NCBI GenBank assembly: GCA_963781595.1
Contig: CAWAGG010000003.1
Span: 1 to 5,198 of the forward strand
Reading direction: 5' to 3'
DNA from: JBEDUK01 sp963781595
GTDB taxonomy: Bacteria; Actinomycetota; UBA4738
Length of the DNA: 5,198 nucleotides
The position numbers were made by a program, and so were the translations under genes. This document shows, piece by piece, positions 1-5,198 of the stretch (the stretch's first letter is position 1; every line of letters starts with the position of its first letter). Below the pieces are notes generated by a model. That model did no database searches, was not told the origin of the DNA, and worked only from the letters and a program-made list of their open reading frames with translations.

Positions 1-11
1 AGGAACCCACC

Positions 12-1028
12 TCAGAACTTCCCGTCGGCGAACGCGTCGAGCATCGCCGTCACGTCCGGGCCGAGCGGGTACAGGATCGGGCAGGTACAGCCGTTCTCGA
101 CGTACTCGCGGACCTTGGCCCGGCACTCCTCGGGCGTTCCCGAGGCGGTGATCAGCTGCACGACCTCGTCGGGCACCAGCTTCATGGCCCGATGGATCTC
201 CTCCTCCGACGCCGGCCACGTGAGCACCTTGCCGATCTCGTCGAGCAGGGACTGGTCGACCCCACTCGCCTTCATGATGTGCGGCTGCTGCCCGAGGTAC
301 TGCGTGACCAGCTCGCGGGCCCGGTCGAGGGCGACCTCTCGGTCCTCGTCGAGGGAGCACACGACCAGCTGCGGGCGGTCGATGTCCTCGACCTTCCGGC
401 CGGAGCGCGCCGCACCCACCGCCAGGTGGTCGAGGGCCGTCCGGTTGTACGGCGGTCCGACCAGGTAGTTCAGCACCACGCCGTCGGCGATCTCCCCGGC
501 CAGCTCCATCATCTGCATCCCGGTCGCGCCGATGTAGATCGGCACGTCCTTCGGCGAACGGTCGCCGTGCACGATGTCGATCTCGATGTCGTCGACGTCG
601 ACGAACTCGCCGTGGACGGTCACGCGCTCCATGGCCAGCAGCTGCCGCACGGTCTCCACCGTCTCGCGCATGGCCCGCAGCGGCTTCGACCGCGTGATGC
701 CGACCTTGCTGGCCAGCGGGTCCCACCACGCCCCGATGCCGAGGATCACCCTTCCCGGCGCCAGGTCGTCGAGCGTGGAGAACGTCGCCGCCAGCAGGCC
801 GACGTTCCTGGTCCAGTTGTTCACGACGCCGCTCCCCACCTTGATGCGGTCGGTCACGGCGGCGAACGCCGCCATCGGCACCGTCGCCTCGCGCACGAGG
901 CGGCTCTCGGCCTGCCACACGGCCTCGAAGCCGCGTTCCTCCGCGAGCTGCGCGTAGCGCATCCCGTCGCGGATCGGGTGGGCATCCTGCAGGTACAGCG
1001 CCACCCGCCCCTCGCTCGTCACCCCCAT
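12..1028 (-). CDS. LLM-class flavin/F420-dependent oxidoreductase (Mer-like)
   Basis: This 338-residue protein has the single TIM-barrel layout of the luciferase-like monooxygenase superfamily, in the branch related to F420-dependent methylenetetrahydromethanopterin reductase. Visible family features are the early barrel strand VALYLQDA (residues 9-16), GFEAVWQAE (33-41), KVGSGVVNNWTRN (63-75), the signature TLDDLAPGRVILGIGAW (85-101), and DVPIYIGATG followed by ELAGEIADGVVLN (161-187), which forms part of the cofactor site in this superfamily. Length is normal for the family and no signal peptide is seen, so it should be cytosolic. The ATG at 1028 is chosen because GGGGAGG lies 8 nt upstream and the barrel starts right after it; an in-frame ATG at 1085 lies inside the preceding gene and adds 19 unlikely residues. 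It is the last visible gene of the operon, 16 nt after the amidohydrolase stop. Substrate and cofactor (F420 or FMN) cannot be read from the sequence. Superfamily is secure; the role with a Mo hydroxylase is unknown. Confidence 0.93.
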   Translation of the reverse strand: MGVTSEGRVALYLQDAHPIRDGMRYAQLAEERGFEAVWQAESRLVREATVPMAAFAAVTDRIKVGSGVVNNWTRNVGLLAATFSTLDDLAPGRVILGIGAWWDPLASKVGITRSKPLRAMRETVETVRQLLAMERVTVHGEFVDVDDIEIDIVHGDRSPKDVPIYIGATGMQMMELAGEIADGVVLNYLVGPPYNRTALDHLAVGAARSGRKVEDIDRPQLVVCSLDEDREVALDRARELVTQYLGQQPHIMKASGVDQSLLDEIGKVLTWPASEEEIHRAMKLVPDEVVQLITASGTPEECRAKVREYVENGCTCPILYPLGPDVTAMLDAFADGKF

Positions 1029-1036
1029 GGATCTCG

Positions 1037-1043
1037 CCTCCCC
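1037..1043 (-). promoter_or_regulatory. Ribosome binding site of the LLM oxidoreductase
   Basis: GGGGAGG lies in the 16-nt gap between the amidohydrolase stop (TGA at 1047-1045) and the ATG at 1028, with 8 nt of spacing. It supports the ATG over the upstream in-frame ATG at 1085. Confidence 0.8.
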
Positions 1044-1044
1044 G

Positions 1045-2412
1045 TCACCCGGCCGGCTCGAACGGGTGCACCTCGATCTCCGCAAGCCGTTGCCAGAGCC
1101 GGGCGGCCTCCTCGGCGCCCCGCGCCGCGATCTCGGCCGCGTCGGCCTTCACGAGCCCGCGATCGCGGACCGCCCACTCCCCCGCCACCATGACGTCGCG
1201 AACCATCCGTGACGACAGGCCGTACATCCAGTGCCCCGCCAGGTTGTCCTCGGTGAGCGGCGTCGGCGGGTCGTACGCCAGCACCACCAGGTCGGCCGGC
1301 GCGCCGGGTTCGATCCGGCCGAACAGCGGCTCCCAGAACACCCGCCCCGCGAACCGGGCCGACTCGGCCATGCGCTCGAGAGCCCACTGGGGCCCGGCCG
1401 TCCCGCCGGCCTCCTGGGCCCGCCAGTACCCGGCCTGCGACTCCGCGAACATGTCCCCGCCGATCCCGTCGGTCCCGAGCGCCAGGCGCGGGAACGACCC
1501 CACCGGCGCGTGCCCCACGGCGTTGTTCATGTTCGAACGGGGGTTGTGCACCACCGTCGCGGACAGGGCCCGGACGGCCTCGAGCTCGTCCTCCTCGAGG
1601 TGGATGCAGTGCGCCAGCAGCGACCGCTCGTTGATGGCGCCGAGGGCTGCCAGCCGGGGGACCACCCGGCGCCCGTGCCGGGCCAGGCTGTCGGCCTCGT
1701 CGGCGGCGTCCTCGGCCACGTGCACGTGGATGCCGGTCTCGGCGTCGCGGGCGATCTCCACGCACGCGGCCACCGTGTCGTCTGCCATCGTGAACGAGGC
1801 GTGCGCCCCCACCAGGCCCCGCGTCATCGGACGGTTCTGCTTGAGGAACCGACGGTTCTCCTCGATGCCGGCCGCCGCGCGCTCGGGCCCGTCGCGGTCG
1901 CTCACCTCGTAGGCGAGCACCGAACGAACCCCCAGCGACTCGAGCGCATCCGCGTAGACGTCGAGGGAGCCCTCGATGGCGTTCGGCGACGCGTGGTGGT
2001 CGATGATCGTCGTGGTCCCGGCGAGCAGCGCGTCGGCACCCCCGGCCAGCGCCGAGGCCCGGTTCGAGTCGTCGTCGAGCGCCCGGTCGAGCCGCCACCA
2101 GATCCGCTGGAGGATCTCGACGAAGTTCGTCGGCGGATCCAGGGTGTAGGGCATCCCGCGGGCCAGCGCGGAGTACAGGTGGTGGTGCGCGCACACGTTC
2201 CCGGGGACGATCAGGCAGCCCGAGCAGTCCAGGACGTCGCCCGCCGTCCGGCCGAATTGCCCGACCCGTCGAATCCGACGGCCCTGGACCAAGATCTCCG
2301 CCCGCGGGACGATCGTCGGCGGATCCAGCGAGGTGACGACGGTGGCGCCGGTGAGGATGTGGACGGGCCCGGCGTCCCCCTCACCGCGCAGGTCGACCTG
2401 GGCCGGCGTCAA
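1045..2412 (-). CDS. ssnA: SsnA-like metal-dependent amidohydrolase
   Basis: This 455-residue cytosolic protein belongs to the amidohydrolase superfamily, in the aminohydrolase group with SsnA and the guanine/chlorohydrolase-type deaminases. The order is a small beta domain (about 17-68), the metal-dependent TIM barrel (about 69-365) and the returning beta domain, starting near PGAPADLVVL (369-378). Metal ligands are visible: the HxH of VCAHHHLYSALARGM (H76, H78), HVHVAE (H229, H231), AHCIH (H268, H271) and GTDGIGGDMF (D315). The CAHHH...ARGM, HNPRSNMNNAVG (289-300) and GTDG..GDMF motifs are those I associate with SsnA, a family of unproven substrate that co-occurs with selenium-dependent Mo hydroxylases. 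The start is a TTG at 2412-2410, the only standard start codon just upstream of the conserved VHILTGATVV strand; it shares TTGA with the xdh stop and has GGGAGG 8 nt upstream. It leaves about 17 residues before the first strand, slightly longer than E. coli SsnA. Alternative: a related guanine or S-adenosylhomocysteine-type deaminase. Confidence 0.88.
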   Translation of the reverse strand: MTPAQVDLRGEGDAGPVHILTGATVVTSLDPPTIVPRAEILVQGRRIRRVGQFGRTAGDVLDCSGCLIVPGNVCAHHHLYSALARGMPYTLDPPTNFVEILQRIWWRLDRALDDDSNRASALAGGADALLAGTTTIIDHHASPNAIEGSLDVYADALESLGVRSVLAYEVSDRDGPERAAAGIEENRRFLKQNRPMTRGLVGAHASFTMADDTVAACVEIARDAETGIHVHVAEDAADEADSLARHGRRVVPRLAALGAINERSLLAHCIHLEEDELEAVRALSATVVHNPRSNMNNAVGHAPVGSFPRLALGTDGIGGDMFAESQAGYWRAQEAGGTAGPQWALERMAESARFAGRVFWEPLFGRIEPGAPADLVVLAYDPPTPLTEDNLAGHWMYGLSSRMVRDVMVAGEWAVRDRGLVKADAAEIAARGAEEAARLWQRLAEIEVHPFEPAG

Positions 2413-5015
2413 GCCTCGCGCCTCCCGGCCGCGGCGAGCTTCGGCACCGCGAGCCGGGCGGCCGCGGAGTCCTTCATCGGCAGCCGGGTCCGGCGTACGC
2501 CGTCGAACTTGTACAGCGCGCCGGCCACGGCCGACGCCGTCGGCACGAGCGGGCCCTCCCCGACGCCCTTGGCCCCGTAGGGCCCCTCGGGCTGGGGGAC
2601 CTCCACCAGGATCACCTCGACCTCGGGCATCCCGATCGGTGGGATGATGTTCAGCGACTTGAGCGACTGGGTGACCGGGTGGCCGCCCTCCACCACGTAC
2701 TCCTCGGAGAGCGCGTGGCCGAGGCCCATGTGGAGGCCGCCCTCGACCTGGCCCTCGGCGAGCGTGGGGTTGATGGCGCGCCCCACGTCGTGGGCGGCCA
2801 CCATCTTCACGAGGCGCCCCTCGTCGTCCAGGATCGCGACCTGCGTCGCCCACCCGTACGCGATGTGCGTGATCGGCTCGGGGTCGCTGTTCTTCGTGGT
2901 CCAGTCCACGAGGAACTCCCCGTAGAACTCCTGCTCGGCCAGCTCCTCGAGCTTGCCCCCGTTCAGGGCCTCCTTGAGCTTGGCCGCCGCGCGGATCACC
3001 GCCTGCCCGCCGAGCGTGGTCGCGCGCGACGCGGTCGTCTGCCCGGTGTCGAGCTCCTTCTCGGTGTCGACGGTGACGGTGACCTTCTCGGGCGGCAGCC
3101 CGAGCTCCTCGCACGCCATCTGCTGCAGGATCGTGTGGACGCCCTGCCCCATCTCGGTCCAGGAGTGGAACAACGTCAGGGTCCCGTCGTGTTCGGGACG
3201 GAGGATCACGCGTCCGCCCTCGGGGAGCCCGTTGCCGATCCCGGTGTTCTTCACCCCGCAGGCGATGCCCGCGTACCGCGAGCCGTAGTACGCGTCCTTC
3301 ACGGCGAGCAGCGTCTGCTTCAGGCCCACGCCCTCCCCGAGCAGCTGCCCCGTGCCGAACCGGTCGCCCACGTCGACGGCGTTCCGCCACCGGATCTCCC
3401 AGCCGTCGACGCCGACCCGCTCGGCCAGCATGTCGAGGATGCCCTCCATGGCGAAGTTCGTCTGGTTGACGCCGAACCCGCGCATCGCCCCGCACGGCAC
3501 GTTGTTCGTGTAGACCGCCCTGGCCTCGACGTCGACGTTGGGGACCTTGTACGCGCTGCATGCATGGCCGGCCGCGCGCTCCAGCACCGCCATACCCACG
3601 CTGGCGTACGCGCCCGAGTCGCCGACGATCCGCGCCTTCAGCGCCACGAGGCGGCCGTCGGCGTCGCACCCCGCCGTGTACTCCATGGTCAGCGGGTGCC
3701 GCTTCGAGTGGACGAACAGCGACTCCTTGCGCGACAGCGTCAGCAGGACCGGGCGGTTCGCCTTCATCGACAGCAGCGCCGCGTGGCCCTGGACGTTGAG
3801 GTCCTCCTTCGCGCCGAACGCCCCGCCGCATGCGACCTGGGTCACCCGGACGTGGTCGTTCGGGAGCCCGAGGAACGACGCCACCTGGTGGCGGTCCTCC
3901 CACACCCCCTGGCCCTGCGAGAACACGTGGAACCGGGGACCGCCGTTCGGTTCCTCGGGAACCGCCAGCGCCGACTCCGGCTCGAGGAACGCGTGCTCGA
4001 TCCACTGGGTCCGGAACGTCTCGGTGACGACGTGCGCGGCCGTAGCGAGCGCGGCGTCCGCGTCACCCCGCTTCACGTCCGACTGCGACAGCAGGTTGCC
4101 CTCCGGCCCGACCTGCGGCGCGCCCGGCTTCAGGGCCTCGAACGGGTCGGTGACGGGTTCGAGGACCTCGTAGTCGACCTCGACGAGCGCGGCGGCCTCC
4201 CGCGCCGCGTGCCGGGTCTCGGCCGCCACCGCTGCCAGGAAGTCGCCCACGTACGACGTGATCTCCCCCTCGGCCACGAACTGGCGCCAGTCCTTCTGGA
4301 TGGACCCCTGCATGCGTTCACCGGGGACGTCCTTCCACGTCGTGACGGCGACCACGCCCGGATAGGCCTCGGCCTTCGACGTGTCGATGCGCAGGATCTT
4401 CGCCCGGGGATGGTCGCTGAACCGCAGCGCCCCGTGGAGCATCCCCGGCACCACCATGTCGTTGATGTAGGGCTTGTCGCCGAGCGCGAGGTCGTCGCCC
4501 ATGTACCGCGCGGTCCGCGACCCGACCCGGCCGCTGCGGTCGATCTCCGGGAGCGACTCGCCCCGCTTGGCCGCTGCGGCGTGCTCGATGGCGTCGATGA
4601 TCTTGATGTAGCCGGTGCACCGGCAGAGGTTTCCGGCCAGGCCGCGGGCGATCTCGTCCCGGGACGGCGACGGGTTCTTCGCCAGCATCGCCTCCGCCTT
4701 CATGAGGATCCCCGGGGAGCAGAACCCGCACTGCGACGCCCCGGACACCACGAAGGCGTCGGCCCACGTGCGGCGCTGCTCGGGAGTCAGCCCCTCCTGC
4801 GTCGTGATGGACCTGCCCTCGGCCCGGGCGGCGGGCTGGGCGCACGAGACGACGGCCTTCCCCTCCACCATCACGGTGCAGGCGCCACACGACCCCTCGG
4901 GGGCGCAGCCGTCCTTCATCGAACGGAGCCCACAGTCCTCGCGAAGCATGTCCAGGAGGCTCGCGGCCTCCCGTGGTTCAGCGTTCATCGGTCGGCCGTT
5001 GAGCGTGAACTCCAC
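2409..5015 (-). CDS. xdh: Fused [2Fe-2S]-molybdopterin hydroxylase, selenium-dependent xanthine dehydrogenase type
   Basis: This 868-residue protein is a xanthine oxidase-family Mo hydroxylase with the iron-sulfur and Mo subunits fused. Residues 1-80 form a plant-type ferredoxin domain (ligands C37, C43, C46, C58). Residues 85-150 form the helical second [2Fe-2S] domain (QCGFC with C96 and C99, then LCRCTGY with C131 and C133). An a/b hammerhead domain follows (about 165-290), then the two Mo-cofactor domains (about 310-840). Key motifs are ACGGAFGAKED (395-405; E404 matches the Glu of the XDH GGKE motif used in purine binding), GAMRGFG (509-515), HSWTEMGQGVHT (617-628, close to TEMGQG of XDH), TTASRAT (660-666), DVGRAINP (743-750) and KGVGEGPL (816-823; E820 is the expected catalytic base). 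The CoxL-type AYRCSF loop of CO dehydrogenase is absent. The fused layout and motifs such as ITHIAYGWATQ fit the selenium-dependent XDH family, whose selenium is a labile cofactor, not selenocysteine. It has no FAD domain and no signal peptide. The start is GTG with AAAGGAG 6 nt upstream. Substrate is a purine or other N-heterocycle by inference. Confidence 0.93.
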   Translation of the reverse strand: MEFTLNGRPMNAEPREAASLLDMLREDCGLRSMKDGCAPEGSCGACTVMVEGKAVVSCAQPAARAEGRSITTQEGLTPEQRRTWADAFVVSGASQCGFCSPGILMKAEAMLAKNPSPSRDEIARGLAGNLCRCTGYIKIIDAIEHAAAAKRGESLPEIDRSGRVGSRTARYMGDDLALGDKPYINDMVVPGMLHGALRFSDHPRAKILRIDTSKAEAYPGVVAVTTWKDVPGERMQGSIQKDWRQFVAEGEITSYVGDFLAAVAAETRHAAREAAALVEVDYEVLEPVTDPFEALKPGAPQVGPEGNLLSQSDVKRGDADAALATAAHVVTETFRTQWIEHAFLEPESALAVPEEPNGGPRFHVFSQGQGVWEDRHQVASFLGLPNDHVRVTQVACGGAFGAKEDLNVQGHAALLSMKANRPVLLTLSRKESLFVHSKRHPLTMEYTAGCDADGRLVALKARIVGDSGAYASVGMAVLERAAGHACSAYKVPNVDVEARAVYTNNVPCGAMRGFGVNQTNFAMEGILDMLAERVGVDGWEIRWRNAVDVGDRFGTGQLLGEGVGLKQTLLAVKDAYYGSRYAGIACGVKNTGIGNGLPEGGRVILRPEHDGTLTLFHSWTEMGQGVHTILQQMACEELGLPPEKVTVTVDTEKELDTGQTTASRATTLGGQAVIRAAAKLKEALNGGKLEELAEQEFYGEFLVDWTTKNSDPEPITHIAYGWATQVAILDDEGRLVKMVAAHDVGRAINPTLAEGQVEGGLHMGLGHALSEEYVVEGGHPVTQSLKSLNIIPPIGMPEVEVILVEVPQPEGPYGAKGVGEGPLVPTASAVAGALYKFDGVRRTRLPMKDSAAARLAVPKLAAAGRREA
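2421..2426 (-). promoter_or_regulatory. Ribosome binding site supporting the TTG start of the SsnA-like gene
   Basis: GGGAGG lies inside the last codons of xdh, 8 nt before the TTG at 2412. No ATG or GTG occurs in frame near the conserved N-terminus, so this site decides the start. The TTGA overlap with the xdh stop suggests translational coupling. Confidence 0.7.
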
Positions 5016-5021
5016 CGGTCG

Positions 5022-5028
5022 CTCCTTT
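5022..5028 (-). promoter_or_regulatory. Ribosome binding site of xdh
   Basis: AAAGGAG lies 6 nt before the GTG at 5015. It fixes the GTG start, which places the first ferredoxin strand EFTLNG at residues 2-7; the next in-frame ATG (residue 10) would remove that strand. Confidence 0.85.
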
Positions 5029-5044
5029 CACGGTCGATGCGGCT

Positions 5045-5050
5045 AGATTA
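5045..5050 (-). promoter_or_regulatory. Candidate -10 element for the xdh operon
   Basis: Read on the minus strand, TAATCT fits the TAnnnT pattern of actinobacterial -10 elements. It lies 29 nt before the GTG start, giving a short leader that includes the AAAGGAG site. It sits in the only AT-rich patch close to xdh. The matching -35 is poor (TTTTCG at 18-nt spacing, 3 of 6 matches), so either an activator helps or this guess is wrong. Confidence 0.4.
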
Positions 5051-5082
5051 GGGCAGACCCGGCGTGGGCGAAAAGGGGTCGG

Positions 5083-5094
5083 TCGGTCCACCGA
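5083..5094. repeat. Inverted repeat TCGGT-CC-ACCGA, possible operator
   Basis: This perfect 5-bp inverted repeat with a 2-nt centre lies upstream of the candidate xdh promoter. It is preceded by a short GGTC tandem (5077-5088). Its size fits a regulator half-site pair, but short palindromes arise easily in GC-rich DNA. Confidence 0.3.
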
Positions 5095-5109
5095 GGGGGG
5101 GTCCCCCGG
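5091..5109. repeat. G/C-run imperfect hairpin
   Basis: GGGGG (5095-5099) can pair with CCCCC (5103-5107) around a GGT loop, with two more C-G pairs outside a 2-nt bulge. It lies between the two candidate promoters. No T-tract follows on either strand, so it does not look like an intrinsic terminator of either flanking gene. Confidence 0.4.
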
Positions 5110-5113
5110 CCTG

Positions 5114-5142
5114 TTGCCCCCGCGCAGGCGCAGTTCCACACT
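5114..5142 (+). promoter_or_regulatory. Candidate promoter for the divergent gene
   Basis: TTGCCC (5114-5119, 4 of 6 matches to a -35) and CACACT (5137-5142, 3 of 6 to a -10) are separated by 17 nt. A transcript would start near 5149, about 30 nt before the ATG at 5181. Both hexamers are weak, so this is only a suggestion. Confidence 0.28.
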
Positions 5143-5151
5143 GGACGGAAC
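5133..5151. repeat. Inverted repeat GTTCC-N9-GGAAC, possible operator
   Basis: The arms GTTCC (5133-5137) and GGAAC (5147-5151) are perfect, and a nested TCCA-CAC-TGGA repeat (5135-5145) lies inside them. The element covers the candidate -10 of the plus-strand gene, where a repressor would act. The binding protein is unknown. Confidence 0.33.
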
Positions 5152-5180
5152 ATTCGAACACGGGGGAAGTGAGGGCACCC

Positions 5181-5198
5181 ATGCGACGCCTCGGGCTG
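5181..5198 (+). CDS. Start of a divergent gene, cut by the window edge
   Basis: ATG at 5181 opens a frame (M-R-R-L-G-L) that runs off the right edge. A GAGGG run lies 5 nt upstream and a GGGGGAAG run further up. A GTG at 5169 in the same frame is an alternative start. Only six codons are visible, so no product can be named. Its position, divergent from a catabolic operon, would fit a regulator, but a transporter or secreted protein is equally possible. Confidence 0.45.

Larger units (their letters stand above)
5016..5180. other. Divergent intergenic regulatory region
   Basis: This 165-bp stretch separates the minus-strand operon from the gene starting at 5181 on the plus strand. It must hold the promoters for both directions if the operon begins at xdh. 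It contains a G-run of seven (5095-5101) followed by five C (5103-5107), two short inverted repeats and weak promoter-like hexamers. No small gene is convincing here: the minus-strand frame 5178-4978 crosses the region but overlaps the xdh start, has no good ribosome site and looks like a GC-rich artefact. Confidence 0.7.

Noticed and set aside
1019..2194. Minus-strand 391-residue and plus-strand 449-residue frames over the amidohydrolase
   Set aside because: Both are compositionally biased shadow translations with no known motif, overlapping a gene with all metal ligands intact.
1045..4005. A 986-residue minus-strand open frame extending the amidohydrolase far upstream through xdh
   Set aside because: Only the part after 2412 has a recognisable fold. 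The upstream part is a low-complexity Arg/Gly/Ala-rich translation of xdh in another frame, as expected in GC-rich DNA.
2409..5015. Xdh as an aerobic CO dehydrogenase large subunit
   Set aside because: The AYRCSF active-site loop is absent, GAMRGFG and TEMGQG motifs of XDH type are present, and the small subunit is fused at the N-terminus.
2409..5015. Selenocysteine encoded by an internal TGA in xdh
   Set aside because: The frame is open throughout with every expected motif intact, and the family is thought to carry selenium as a labile ligand.
2679..5051. A 790-residue plus-strand open frame antisense to xdh
   Set aside because: It is rich in Arg, Val, Leu, His and Asp with no domain motif, and exactly opposes a well-supported gene. 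It is a stop-poor antisense frame caused by GC-rich third positions.
5153..5168. Possible actinobacterial SOS (LexA) box, because TCGAAC occurs at 5154-5159
   Set aside because: Only one half-site is present. The partner GTTCGA half at the right spacing is absent.

Overview
The window is very GC-rich, uses GTG and TTG starts alongside ATG, and has strong GGAG-type ribosome binding sites. It carries an LLM-class (luciferase-like, F420/FMN-type) oxidoreductase. Together these suggest a high-GC bacterium, most likely an actinomycetote and possibly an uncultured lineage. That assignment is an inference from composition and gene content only.

Layout: three complete genes on the minus strand fill 12-5015 as one tight operon, read from right to left. 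(1) 5015-2409 encodes an 868-residue molybdenum hydroxylase in which a two-cluster [2Fe-2S] domain is fused to the molybdopterin-binding domain, with no FAD domain. Its motifs resemble the family annotated as selenium-dependent xanthine dehydrogenase (Xdh; E. coli XdhD is the distant counterpart). (2) 2412-1045 encodes a 455-residue metal-dependent amidohydrolase resembling SsnA. Its TTG start overlaps the xdh stop by 4 nt. (3) 1028-12 encodes a 338-residue LLM-class oxidoreductase resembling methylenetetrahydromethanopterin reductase, starting 16 nt after the ssnA-like stop. The 165-bp region 5016-5180 separates the operon from a divergent gene, of which only the first six codons are visible at the right edge. 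This region holds candidate promoters and inverted repeats.

How they may work together: Xdh and SsnA family genes lie together in clostridia, enterococci and the E. coli ygfK-ssnA-ygfM-xdhD region. There they are linked to a labile (non-selenocysteine) selenium cofactor on the Mo centre and to purine or other N-heterocycle catabolism. The simplest hypothesis is hydroxylation of an N-heterocycle by Xdh, then hydrolytic deamination or ring opening by the SsnA-like enzyme, then reduction or oxidation of a product by the LLM enzyme. The LLM gene in this setting, and the absence of an FAD electron-transfer subunit from the visible operon, are the unusual points. No RNA genes, mobile elements, CRISPR arrays or clear terminators were seen.
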